A stretch of 64,000 nt of DNA from Sorghum bicolor (Eukaryota > Streptophyta > Magnoliopsida > Poales > Poaceae): positions 727,836 through 791,835 of the forward strand of contig NW_018396397.1 of NCBI RefSeq assembly GCF_000003195.3. The letters are read 5' to 3'. A program made the translations under genes and the position numbers. Positions 32,651 through 45,446 of the stretch are shown in pieces; the stretch's first letter is position 1; every line of letters starts with the position of its first letter. The notes beneath the pieces were generated by a model that worked only from the letters and a program-made list of their open reading frames with translations, did not search any database and was not told the origin of the DNA.

Positions 32651-35600
32651 CCTCCCATACACTCTCCCCCAATATTTCTCCCCATTTGGTATTAATCTCC
32701 AAAAAGGATCTCTCCACCAAAAGGAAGAAACAATGGCAGACAAGTGAGGGCAAGAGGTAGGTAAATGTTTAGCATTTAGGATTTCTCTTCTGAGTTTTCT
32801 ACCAAGCAAAGTATGCAACACCTTAAGTCAAGATTCTTGAGAAGTTAGCATGTTTAGTTCATACCTCACTTAGATAACAGTTTTAACATGAGACAAACTC
32901 ACTTCATCACCAGAAGAGGTATCAACCAAATATCTAACTCATTCTCTAATTGTCACCACAGGAGCAAACTTATGGTGTGACTCAAAATATTGCACACACA
33001 TGCACACACTAGCAAGTAAGAGCCTAGATGCACAAAGGTAATACAAGAGTTCATGGAGCGATATACCATTGTTCTAAGCCTTGTAATCTCCACCATAATG
33101 ATGATTTTTATGAGTTGAATTTGGTGCTTTGATGGGCTTAGCATTTCTTTATGAAAAAAATATTCCATGTGCCCATCTCTTTTCATCATCATCTTTAAGG
33201 AGATATACAAAACTTTGTGCTTGATTTTGATTGAAAGTCCATTGCTAGATCTTGATGTCATTATGAGATACCAATTGAAGACATATTTCTTGATATATCA
33301 AATTTGAAAAATCATCAACCAATACCAAATGAAATGTGGTCTTCACAATTTTTACACCAATGAAAGAGTCTTCACAAGTTGATGTCAATTGAAATATATT
33401 CTTGTATCTCATAATATCCCTAGACAATGCTCACAAAGACAAGAGATAGCATTAACTTGCACAAGCTATAGTCTCACAACTAGTGACCATTTGGATGTGG
33501 AAGGCATGTTGATCACTAATTGAAAAACCTCATAACATAGACTAAATTCCCCCTTTTGGTAGTGTATACATATATATGTGGAAGGCAAGAACGTATGCAC
33601 TTTTGGTCAATTAAGTCCAAACAAGGGAATTTAAGCTATGTTATGGAGAGTAGCTACTTAAGAGATAAAATACAATCCAAAAATAAATATGAGAGATAAC
33701 TTTACCCATTTGGATTGAGTTAATATAGCATACCCTGAGAAAATCATTCTCACTAAGAGACTACACAAATTCACTAGAAGAAAAGGTTAGTCTCAAAAAC
33801 ACAAGACATAGAACTAGCTCCCCCTTAATATGTGCATCAAGTATTTCAACTACTTGTTAAATGCACTTGAATCAATTTAAGAGTCAAGAGGAGTCCATCC
33901 TATATCTTGGTCAAGGCATAACAAATTTGCAATAATTGAAATTATGCCAAAGAAACATACCATCACTAATCTAGATAGATCACAACAGAAATCTTGATTG
34001 GTATGACCATCATAAGTGAGACTTTCCATGGTATTTGGATGGCCATTGTTCTTACTTGATAGTTTATGGTGAGTTTGAGCTCTTATGATCTTCCAAGATT
34101 CATAAATGGTCCCTAGTCCTTTCTTTACCTAAGGCAACCCACAAAGAGCAAAAGGTAAAATTCATGAAATTTGCAAATTGTGAACTAGGAGTTACCACTC
34201 TTTGTTGACAAGATCCTGGGTGATCTATGGAATGGTTCATGAACACTTGATGAGCTCTAGAGAGAAGAAATAGCAAAGAAAGCCCATTTTTAATTCTTTT
34301 CTCCAACTCATTTAAATCCAGTTCCACTAAAGGATTGGGGCATTCAACATTAAACTGGGAGCACTTGGTTTATAAAAAGCAAGATCCTAGAATAGTTGTG
34401 AAGCACTAAGAGAATCCATTGGAATCATCCATCTACCTTTTTCATTGTGTGGGACTGCACAACATACACTTGAAAGAAACCAATAGTCTCACAAGATATA
34501 GTCTAAACTCCCCCTTAATATGTGCATACAAGAGTACATAGAGTACACTCATGCATATCAATACCATGAGGTCAAGGGAGAAGTTTACACTGCATTCCAA
34601 CTGGTTTCAAACTCCTTTAGGCTGCTGTAATTTAATTAGTTTCAGCTAGTTTCAGTTGCTTCCAATTGATTTCAGCTAGTACCAACTGATTGTAACTCAT
34701 TTTTGCTGCTTGTCACTGTTGAAGCCAACTAAATCTTGTTGTTACACTGCAATCCAATTCCAAACAGTCAGTTTTTCAGATTCTGTCATCCTCAGAGAAG
34801 AATTCATATCTCTCAGACCACTAGCCCAATATGCATGAAATTTGGTAGAGATCTTCATCTATGAGTCCTCTAACTTCTATATAAATTTCATCTCATTTGG
34901 ACTCCATTGGATCAGTCAAAATAATTTTCTACCAAAACTGCTATGGTCTGAATCTGCAATGCTGAAGCTGACAGAATTCAACTCAAAACTGATTTTCTTC
35001 TTAACCAATCTTCATGTAAACTGTACAGCAACAAGTATCAGATATGTGTGTCATGCTCATAATGTTTCAGGTCAATTCATCAGTGTTTGGACTTCCAAAT
35101 CCATGCTTGAAGGCAGCCAATTCAGATTTTCAAATTTCTGGACAGATTTTATATTTCACAATTCTTCTTTGCTTCTTGTCCAATCTTGAGTTGGATTTGG
35201 TTGAGAATACTCACAAGATGCAATTTCCATTCAGTCCTCTTATCTGTACTTGTCATCTTGTGAATTCTTCTAATATAGCTCATCCAATTCAACCTCAAAC
35301 TGGATTTTATTCAAATTCAGATTTTTTATCAATATGACCTCTAGCAGCAACATCTCACTTTAGGTGAAGAGTAACCTTCAAACTTGTGAATTATTCAATT
35401 AAGCCAAGCACAACCTCTTCTCATAAATTTTCACCCTTCTTGAGATATAATGGATGAGATGGTCTCTTCATCTTGAATTTGTTTATCATCATGTTGTAGG
35501 CTTCATCCATGTCTTGGACTGATGTCACCTGCTGCTATCTATATAGGGGCGGCACTACTGCTCTAAGGTGTCAGCGGAATTAGTTGCAGCAGCAGCTTGA

Positions 35601-36020
35601 GGATATCCTTATCACTGTTACTTGGACTTCTTTGGTCTCATATCACTAGTGGCAATTTTAAGATGATTCCTCATTACCTACAGCATAAACAAGATCTTGC
35701 TCTACTAGAGAGCCATTAAAAGCATCATATGGCAAATGATTCATTTAACTTGAAATACTCTAGCCACTCTTGATAATTCACAAATACACACATACTTGTG
35801 AACTATCAGAGACTACACAAGTCAAATGGCTAGCTAGCAAGGGTTAGGTGCTAGTTACCAAGGTGAATATGAAGTTTGAAATAATTTCATTAATTTATCT
35901 TCGGGTCAACCATATAAGAAGAAACAATATGAATTGGTTGATAGCTTGAGTGAATATTTTCAGTTAACTTTCTCAAGCACCCCGAAGCATCATATCACCT
36001 TCAAGTACCTACAACACTCA
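32651..36020. other. Noncoding 3' region of the Sirevirus-like element
   Basis: This is AT-rich sequence with stops in all frames and no open frame above about 115 codons. I find none of the copia pol landmarks: protease, integrase HHCC or GPF motifs, or RT YVDD. It contains the polypurine-like modules listed separately and degenerate TTTCAGCTAGTTTCAG-like repeats near 34635-34690. I see nothing else in it. Confidence 0.6.
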
Positions 36021-37536
36021 TCAAGCATAACTTGGTACCCAAATTTTGTTGGGTCCATCAAGGTTAGTCACAAGAGACTTAGGCACCCAAATGGCCTTTG
36101 TGCTAGCACGTGGTGAACCGATCACCTTTCTAGCACAAGTGTCATTTTTAGGCCTCCTAAGCATATTTGAAGGAATTGATAAGTTGAGCTTAGGAGTGTT
36201 ACCAATGGGACAATCCATACTTAGATGTCCCTTTCCTCGACAAGTGTAGCAAGTGCGGTGTTTGTTCTTGCAAGACATATTCTCATCTTGCTTCTTGTTT
36301 GCTACCTTGTTGACAAGCCTCTTACTTGATAATTCCAAGACTTCATCCTTCATGTAGGGGCATGATGCAATTTCATGACCCTTCTTATTACATCCATAAC
36401 ACTTCCTCTTGCTTCTTCTTATCTTCATGTTTGGAAGTGTTGCTTGGTCATTAGCCTTGCTGGAACATATAGAGGCATTGTGTCTCATGTTGGAGCACTT
36501 GACATGAGCCATTTTGTTCTTCTCTTGGATCTTGCTCATGCCCTTCTCTTCTTTCTCCAGAGTGCAATCTCTGACATGGTGACCCTCTTTCTTGCACTTG
36601 AAGCAAGTGATAAGAGTCTTCTTTGGTTGACATTGCACCTTTGTGACCTTGGGGACTTTCATTTTCTGTCTAGATGCAGCACCACCGCATTGGGATGCGG
36701 CACTGCCATATTCTTGAACCCTCATAGCCTTGAGCACAATTGCTGCATTTTGGACAGACTGCACATTTCTAGCATGTCCCTTCACTTTGCCATTGTTTGA
36801 CTTGTGGCCTTCTAGATGGAGCTTGATACATGCATCAGTTGATCCCTTCTCAAGCTTCTTCACCATGGCTTCATGGTTATCTTGAGAAGGTTGAGCAATG
36901 CACTTGCCCTTCCATTGAATCAAATCCCTTCTTAGCCTCTCAACCTCTTCCTTGAGCTCTTCATTTTCTTTTGTAATGGAGTCATCACAAGTTTCTACAA
37001 GTACATGCTCAATGGAAGGTTGACTTGCTTGAGAGCAACAATTGTTAGCACATGATAAAATATATGGAACTTGTGTGCATGTGCACTTGTGAGTGTGAGG
37101 TTGATATGATTTTACCGATGTTACCACAACCTCATGAGCTATTTCTAGCATGAGATGAGAATCAACAAGCTTCTCATGAGAGCACAAGAGCTCATCATGA
37201 CTTTCTTGCAAAGTCTCATTCTTGCTAGTGAGACTCTCCACTTTGTCCTTGAGCATATCATTCTCATCTTCTAATTGAGCAACACAAGATAGAGAGTTAA
37301 TAGTATGAGTTTGCTCAATTGACAAGTTTTCATACCTTTTGACCAAACTAGCATGAGAGCACTTATGTTTTTCATGCTCTTTGGTCAACTTCTCCAAGCA
37401 TTTGATCTTTTTGATGACAAACTCATCTTGCTCATTAAGTTTTTCTTCTTGATCTTCAATTTTCTCTATGAGCTTGAGCACCATCAACTTGTCTTTCTTG
37501 CTCAGGCGTGCAAGATGTTGATCGATCTCATCATCA

Positions 37537-37572
<36 letters not shown>

Positions 37573-38249
37573 GCCACATTCTTCTCTTTCTTAGCCATGA
37601 GACCCACGTGAGAAGTGGCATAGGGAGTTGACCTTCTCGGTGAGGTGGATTCATCATTTGGCCTCCATCGATCACAATCTTCTTCTTCCTTCAAAATGTT
37701 AGTCTCACAAGAACAAGAGGAAATAGAAGTACCACATGTAAAAACATTGTTCTCACCAACCATTTCATCACTTTCTAATGAGTCATATGTTGATGAGAAA
37801 GTGGACGTCACATGATCACTTTGACCATTTGAGAGAATCACTTGAGGCTCGTCACTTGTTGGTGAAGTTGAGCACTCCTCAAATGGTTCCTCTAGTGAGA
37901 GATACTTCTCATCATATTTGGACTTGTCATATCTTTCTTTGAGTGTACTCCAAATAAGATGAGCATCCATAAGTGGTTCACCATCTCCAAATATGACGGT
38001 ATCAAAAACATCTTCACTCAAAGCACTAAATAAGATATTAGTAGCTTGAGCATTGTGTTGTAAGCATTTCACTTTCTCTCTAGATAGATAGTCCAAATCA
38101 TCACTAGGAGGTGAAATGCTCACATCTACAATTCGCTCGATATGAGGACCCATGGCCCTAAAAACATCAAGCACACTAGCGGACCAAGATGCATAATTTG
38201 AACCATCTAAAAGTAGAAGTTCTGGAGATACCTCCTCACTTGTCGACAT
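36021..38249 (-). CDS. gag: Sirevirus-like Gag, intact 742 residues
   Basis: ATG at 38249 lies about 40 bases after the primer-binding site; the stop is at 36021. The N-terminal copia Gag region includes LLLDGSNYASWSASVLDVFR (about residues 13-32), LIWSTLKERYD and the Ser/Thr-rich linker. An acidic SESESESESDDDE patch near residue 230 is followed by a long coiled coil (about 235-385). Three CCHC zinc knuckles follow: CFKCKKEGHHVRDC (about 547), CYGCNKKGHEIASC (about 615) and CYTCRGKGHLSMDC (about 662). A fourth, degenerate one (CSNMRHNASIC) lies between the first two. Such Gag proteins assemble virus-like particles and bind RNA. Length and layout fit Sirevirus Gag, which is longer than most copia Gags. 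The frame has no stop over 2.2 kb, consistent with recent activity or use in trans by an autonomous partner. Confidence 0.9.
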
Positions 38250-38287
38250 CGTCTCTCAAGGCGGTTAAGCTCGAAATTGAGAGCCTA

Positions 38288-38300
38288 GCTTTGATACCAC
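38288..38300 (-). promoter_or_regulatory. Sirevirus-like primer-binding site (initiator-Met tRNA type)
   Basis: The minus strand reads GTGGTATCAAAGC, one base inside the LTR end. The usual copia site is TGGTATCAGAGC; there is one mismatch. Confidence 0.8.
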
Positions 38301-38301
38301 T

Positions 38302-40361
38302 TGTAAGGACCTTGATGTCGCCTAGAGGGGGGGTGAATAGGCGTATCTAAAAATTTCTACACAACTCAAAGTCACTTGTCAGCAACTGTCGGAAGTGATG
38401 ACAGTTTAGGTCGGAACTTCCGACGTCGTCAGAAGTTTCAACGCAAACTGTCAGAAGTTCCGACGCCTACGGGAAATGAACTACAAGTGCTTAAATGAAC
38501 TTTGTGAAGCCAATAACTTACAACCCCACTTCCTAGTGGTAAGATGAAGTTATCCAAGTGTTCCTTGACCTTAGAGAGTCACCAATTTGTAGATCGGGAC
38601 CAAACCCTAGAATCAAAGATAAACAAGTAGAAAGCAACACAAATAGCAAGAACACAAAGCGACAAGGTATTTATCCCGTGGTTCAGCTCGCCACCAAGGC
38701 TTGCCTATGTCCACGTTGTTGAGGAAGCCACACAAGCTTTTCGGGTCTCTTTCAACCCTATCCTCGTTCTCAAGTCAAGAGAGCAATCTCTTGAGATGAG
38801 GGGTGATTTCACTAGATGATTTGAGTGATTACAAACCTCCCGGGGCTACCACATAAGTTGGAAGCTCCACGGGCAACGCCTAGCCGGCTAGGAGCCTTGC
38901 TCCAAGAGTAACAAACACAAATCCAACTGGCTTGACGAAGAAATCAAGTGCTCAAGCTTTGCTTTGATGTTTCTCTCACCAAGAATCCTTCTCTCACTCA
39001 ATCCCTTGCAAGATTTGAAGTTAGGAGCAAAGGGGATAGAAGAGAGGAGCTTTTGGGAGCTAGAGAGGTGCCTTGGCTGAAGGTTTGGTCGAGTGGAAGA
39101 GTGAGCCAACGGTTAGAAGTGAGGAGACAACTATTTATACAAGAAGCTGAAAACTAACCGTTCAGATCTACGTCGGAAGTTCCGACGTGGATCTCGGGAC
39201 TTCCGACATACACTAAAAACACTATTCACCTTAGTCAGAAGCCTGCACAAACCAGTCAACGTCATCAGTTCCGACATACGTCATCAGTTCCGACGCGTGA
39301 TCAGTTATGACATACGTGATCACTTCCGACACGTCATCAGTTCCGACGTACGTCGGGACTTCCGACACAAGCGCGAGCAGAGGTAGCAAGAGGGCCAGGT
39401 GTCGGGACTTCCGACGAACGTCATCACTTCCGACATGCGTCATCAGTTCCGACGCGCGTCGGGACTTCCGACGCAAGCGCGAGCAGAGGTAGCAAGAGGG
39501 CCAGGTGTCGGGACTTCCGACGAACGTCATCACTTCCGACATACGTCATCAGTTCTGACGTGCGTCAGGACTTTCGACACCACAAGTCTTAAAAACTATT
39601 CTACGTGCTCGTGAAGTGCTAGAGTGTCTCTCTTTTGATTTAGTTTTAATACTTGAGCACTCTATCTTCCTCAGACCAACTAAATTTGCATCCCTCTCTA
39701 TAGCACGGCATATCCTAAACTCAAGATCAAAAGTATATAACCATTTTAACCACTTGAGTCTTCAATGTCTTCATATGTCACTTCTCACTATCACTTCATT
39801 AGGGATGCAATTAACTTTGTCTCCTCTCTTTGAGTAAATATAGCTTGAGCATGTGACTTGAATCATTTCAACACATATGAGTTCAATCCATGGCTTCAAG
39901 TCACTTCCACTAATGATTTGATCCTCAACACAATATGACTCCCCATAGCTCAATTAGTACCTCGACTCAATGCAAGTACTCTCTTCTTCACCTTAGCCAT
40001 GGTACCTCGGTCTACAAGCCATTGCTTGCCCTTCACCTTTGCTTAGTCCCTCGAAGCCCTTTCTTTGCTATCTTCACCCTATCGAGCCATACTCAAGTCA
40101 CATCATGTTAAGCATCCATTGAAAAACCCTTTCTTCAATATTGTGATCCTTGCTTGAATATCTTCTTGATATAAGTGTTGATATCAATCAAGCTTCAGTT
40201 TATAACAATACACAACTTTGGTCTTCATTTGAACATTATGTGAAATACCATCAAGTTTGCTTTCTTGTTGAACCTTTGATACACTTAGCAAACTTATTAG
40301 ACCTTTAACTGTGTTGTCATTCAATTCACCAAAACCCACTAAAGGGCTAGATGCACTTACA
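38302..40361 (-). repeat. Sirevirus-like 5' LTR (right copy, 2060 bp)
   Basis: Same ends as the left copy. The 106-bp direct repeats begin at 39351, 39457 and 39563 (the last partial). This copy carries the promoter for gag. Confidence 0.93.
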
Positions 40362-41647
40362 ATAACATATGGTACGTTCCATACAAACTATGCTACCATC
40401 TTTCATAAAGATTAGCACTATATGTGAACAGACCAAATTGAGCCTCCACTTGAGCCTCTTCAACTACGAGTACCATCGCGTGCGTCTAAAATGATTTCTT
40501 AGCCTAGGCGTAAACCGTGCACATATCTTCTACCAAAACTAACATTGTCTCTAAACGAACCGAAGCAAGATTCCATATGACACACATCATCAAGGAGTTA
40601 TATCAGGTGCGTCCTAATTGACTTCTGAGCATATCGTATGTTTCATGCAAACCGTGCATCTATCTTGCATCAAGATTAGCGCTATCTCCAAACAGACTAA
40701 ACTTAGCTTTCACTTGAGCCCCTTGACCTAGGGGTAACATTGGGTGCGTCCAAAATGGTTTCTTATCCTATGGTGCATAAGGTGCAAACCGGTTACCTAT
40801 CTTGCACCGAAACTAACACTGTCTCTAAACGGACTGAAGTGAGATTCCATGACTCATGTCATCTAGGAGTTCCATGTGGTGCGTCCAAATTGATTTCTGA
40901 GCATATGGTATGTTTCATGCAAATCATGCACCTATCTTGCATCAAGATTAACCATATCTCTAAACAGACCGAACCGAGCCTCCACTTGAGACTCTTCACC
41001 TAGGAGTACCAACAGGTGCTTCCAAAATGGTTTCTTAGACTGTGGTGCATTAGGCGCAAACCGTGCACATATCTTGCACCAAAACTAATACTGTCTCTAA
41101 GCACACCAAAGCGAGATTCCATATGACACACGTCATCAAGGAGTTCTATCGGGTGTGTCCAAATTAATTTCTAAGCATATGGTACGTTCCATGCAGACCG
41201 TGCATCTATGTTGCATCAAGATTAGTACTATCTCCAAATAGACCAAACTAAGCTTTCACTTGAGCATTTTACCTTGGAATACCAACGGGTTCGTCCAAAA
41301 TGGTGTCTTAGCCTATGCTGCATTATGTGCAAACCTTGCACCTATCTTGCACCTACACTAACACTGTTTCCAAACAGACCGAAGCAAGATTTCGTATGAC
41401 AGACGTCATCTAGGAGTTCCATCATGTGCGTCCAGATTGATTTCCAAGCATTTGGTATGTTCCATGCAAACCGTGCACCTATCTTGCATCAAGATTAGCA
41501 CTATCTCCAAACAGACTGAACCGAGCATCCACTTGAGCCCCTTCACCTAGGAGTACCAACAAGTACGTCCAAAATGGTTTCTTAGACTATGGTGCATTAG
41601 GTGCAAACTGTGCACCTATCTTGCACTGAAACTAACAATGTCTCCAA

Positions 41648-44600
41648 ATGGACCGAAGCGCGATTCCATACGACACACGTCATCAAGGAGTTCCATTGGG
41701 TGCATCCAAATTGATTTCCAAGCATATGGTATGTTCCATGCAAACCATGAACCTATCTTGCATAAGGATTAGCACTATCTCCAAACTAACCGAACCAAGC
41801 TTCCAATTAAGCCTCTTCACCCAGGATTACCAAATAGTGCGTCCAAAATGGTTTCTTAGACTATGGTGCATTAGGCGCAAACTGTGCACCTATCTTGCAC
41901 TAAAACTTTCAATGTCTACAAATGGACCGAAGCAAGATTCCATATGACACACGTCATCTAGGAGTTCCATTGGGTGCGTCCAAATTGATTTTCTAAGCAT
42001 ATGGTATGTTCCATGCAAATCATGCACCTATCTTGAATCAAGATTAGCACTATATCCAAACAGATCAAACCGAGCTTCCACTTGAGCCTCTTCACTGAAG
42101 TACCTACAGGTGGTTCCAAAATGGTTTCTTAGACTATGTTCCATTAGGCGCAAACCATGCAGAAAACTTGCACCGAAACTAACACTGTTTCTAAACAGAC
42201 CAAAGCACGATTCCATATGACACACATCATCAAGGAGTTCCATCGGGTGCATCCAAATTGATTTCCAACCATATGGTATGTTCCATGCAAACCGTGCACC
42301 TATCTTGCATCAAGATTAGCACTATCTCCAAACAGATCAAAACAAGCTTCCACTTGAGCCTCTTCACCGATGTATGAACAGGTGCTTCCAAAATGGTTTC
42401 TTAGACTATGGTGCATTAGGCGCAAACCATGCACAAATCTTGCACAGAAACTAACATTGTTTCTAAACAGACCGAAGCGAGATTCCATATGACCAACGTC
42501 ATCAAGGAGGTCCATCGGGTGCATCCAAATTGATTTCCAGCATATGGTATGTTCCATGCAAAGCTTTCACCTATCTTGCATCAACATTAGCACTATCTCC
42601 AAACAGATCAAACCAAGCTTCCACTTGAGCCTCTTCACCGAAGTACCAACAGGTGCTTCCAAAATAGTTTCTTAGACTATGGTGCATTAGGCGCAAACCA
42701 TGCACATATCTTGCACCAAAACTAACACTGTTTCTAAACAGACCAAAGCGAGATTCCATATGACACACGTCATCAAGGAGTTATATCAGGTGCGTCCTAA
42801 TTGATTTCTGAGCATATCATATTTTCCACGCAAACCGTGCAACTATCTTGCATCAAGATTAGCACTATCCCCAAATAGACCAAACCGAGCTTTCACTTGA
42901 GCCCCTTGACCAAGGAGTACCATTAGGTGCGTCCAAAATGGTTTCTTATCCTATGGTGCATTAGGTGCAAACCGTGCACCTAGCTTGCACCAAAACTAAC
43001 ACTATCTCTAAACGGACCGAAGTGAGATTCCATATGACACATGTCATCTAGGAGTTCCATCTGGTGCATCCAAATTGATTTTCTGAGCATATGGTATGTT
43101 CCTTGCAAATCGTGCACCTATCTTGCATCAAGATTAGCACTATCTCTAAACAGACCGAACCAAGCCTCCACTTGAGCCTATTCACCTAAGAGTACCAATA
43201 GGTGCTTCCAAAATGGTTTCTTAGACTTTGGTGCATTAGGCGCAAACCGTGCACATATCTTGCACCGAAACTAATACTGTCTCTAAGCACACCAAAGCGA
43301 GATTCCATATGACACACATCATCAAGGAGTTCTATCGGGTGTGTCCAAATTAAATTCTATGCATATGGTACGTTCCATGCAGACCGTGCATCTATCTTGC
43401 ATCAAGATTAGCACTATCTCTAAATAGACCAAACTGAGCTTTCACTTGAGCCTTTTACCTAGGAGTTTCATCGGGTGCGTCCAAAATGGTTTCTTAGCCT
43501 ATGCTGCATTATGTGCAAACCTTGTACCTATCTTGCACCGAAACTAACCCTGTCTCCAAACAGACCAAAGCAAGATTTCATATGACACACGTCATCTAGG
43601 AGTTCGATCGTGTGCGTCTAGATTGATTTCCAAGCATTTGGTATGTTCCATGAAAACCGTGCACCTATCTTGCATCAAGATTAGCACTATCTCCAAACAG
43701 ACCGAACCGAGCATCCACTTGAGCCCCTTCACCTAGGAGTACCAACAAGAGTGTCCAAAATGGTTTCTTAGACTATGGTGCATTAGGTGCAAACTGTGCA
43801 CCTATCTTGCACTGAAACTAACAATGTCTCTAAATGGACCAAAGCGAGATTCCATATGACACGTCATCAAGGAGTTCCATTGGGTGCAACCAAATTGATT
43901 TCCAAGAATATGGTATGTTCCATGCAAACCATGCACCTATCTTTCATAAGGATTAGCATTATCTCCAAACTGACCGAACCAAGCTTCCACTTGAGCCTCT
44001 TCACACAGGAGAACCAAATAGTGCGTCCAAAATGGTTTCTTAGACTATGGCGCATTAGGTGCAAACTGTGCAACTATCTTGCACTAAAACTTACAATGTC
44101 TACAAACCGACCGAAGCAAGATTCCATATGACACACGTCATCTAGGAGTTCCATTGGGTGCGTCCAAATTTATTTTCTAAGCATATGGTATGTTCCTAGC
44201 AAATCATGCACCTATCTTGCATCAAGATTAGCACTATCTCCAAAGAGATCAAACCGAGCTTCCACTTGAGCCTCTTCACCGAAGTACCTACAGGTGCTTC
44301 CAAAATGGTTTCTTAGACCTTGTTTCTAAACGTACCAAAGCGAGATTCCATATGACACACGTCATCCAGGAGTTCCATTGGGTGCATCCAAATTGATTTC
44401 CAAGCATATGGTATGTTCCATGCCAAGCGTGCACTTATCTTGCGTCAAGATTGGCACTATCTCCAACAGACCGAACCGAGCTTCCACTTGAGCCTCTTCA
44501 TCTAGGAGTACAAACAGGTGCGTCAAAATGGTTTCTTAGACTATGGTGCATTAGGCACAAACTATGCACCTATCTTACACCGTAACTAACATTGTCTCCA

Positions 44601-45446
44601 AACAGACCAAAGCGAGATTCTATAAACGGACTGAAGTGAGATTCCATATGACACATGTCATCTAGGAGTTCCATCTAGTGCGTCCAAATTTATTTCTGAG
44701 CATATGGTATGTTCTATGCAAATCGTGCACCTATCTTGCATCAAGGTTAGCATTATCTCTAAACAGACCGAAGCGAGCCTCCACTTGAGCCTCTTCACCT
44801 AGGAGTACCAACAGGTGCTTCTAAAATGGTTTCTTAGACTTTGGTGCATTAGGCGCAAGCCGTGCACATATCTTGCACCAAAACTAATACTGTCTCTAAG
44901 CACACCAAAGCGAGATTCCATATGACACACTTCATCAAGGAGTTCTATCAGGTGTGTCCAAATTAAATTCTAAGCATATGGTATGTTCCATGCAGACCGT
45001 GCATCTATCTTGCATCAAGATTAGCACTATCTCCAAATAGACCAAACTGAGCTTTCACTTGAGCCTTTTACCTAGGAGTACCATCGGGTGCGTCCAAAAT
45101 GGTTTCTTAGCCTATGCTGCATTATGTGCAAACCTTGCACCTATCTTACACCGAAACTAACATTGTCTCCAAACAGACCAAAGCAAGATTTCATATGACA
45201 CACGTCATCTAGGAGTTCCATCGTGTGCGTCTAGATTGATTTCCAAGCATTTGGTATGTTCCATGCAAACCGTGCACCTATCTTGTATCAAGATTAGCAC
45301 TATCTCCAAACAGATTGAACCGAGCATTCACTTGAGCCCCTTCACCTAGGAGTACCAACAAGAGCGTCCAAAATGGTTTCTTAGACTATGGTGCATCAGG
45401 TGCAAACTGTGCACCTATCTTGCACTGAAACTAACAATGTCTCCAA
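41648..45446. repeat. Higher-order repeat block X1 (about 3.8 kb)
   Basis: The block starts at the private variant GAAGCGCGATTCCATA (other units have GCGAGATT). It contains a unit with an internal deletion joining TTTCTTAGAC to TTGTTTCTAAAC (near 44326) and a fused unit with GATTCTATAAACGGACTG (near 44621). Both joints recur in X2 and X4. Confidence 0.85.

Larger units (their letters stand above)
32040..34520 (-). promoter_or_regulatory. Multiple polypurine-tract-like modules
   Basis: The tract at the LTR edge (32040-32054) reads CCAAAAAGGGGGAGAT on the minus strand. Related runs follow at about 32128-32139, 33546-33557, 33817-33830 and 34507-34520, several with the same flank (TATGTGCAT on the plus strand). 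Such serial tracts are known upstream of the 3' LTR in Sireviruses. Confidence 0.6.
29977..40361 (-). mobile_element. Sirevirus-like Ty1/copia element with gag only
   Basis: The element is 10,385 bp with LTRs of 2063 and 2060 bp, TGTAAGG...CTTACA ends and an ATAAC duplication on both sides (29972-29976 and 40362-40366). The primer site matches the initiator-Met tRNA type used by copia elements. The only protein gene is a long Gag with three zinc knuckles. No protease, integrase, RT or RNase H of copia type is found in the 4 kb after gag. Several polypurine-tract-like modules precede the 3' LTR, a feature described for Sireviruses. A 100-N gap (32551-32650) interrupts this noncoding region. 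The LTR copies differ at about 22 bases and 3 single-base indels by eye, so insertion is recent. It fits the TR-GAG type of non-autonomous element. Confidence 0.88.

Noticed and set aside
34000..36020. A possible envelope-like gene downstream of gag in the Sirevirus-like element
   Set aside because: No frame of useful length, no signal peptide or transmembrane segment; the region is AT-rich with stops in all frames.
37353..37631. Plus-strand open frame with a hydrophobic stretch opposite the Sirevirus-like gag
   Set aside because: The Phe/Leu/Thr-rich stretch is the reverse reading of the Glu/Ser-rich acidic patch and coiled coil of Gag.
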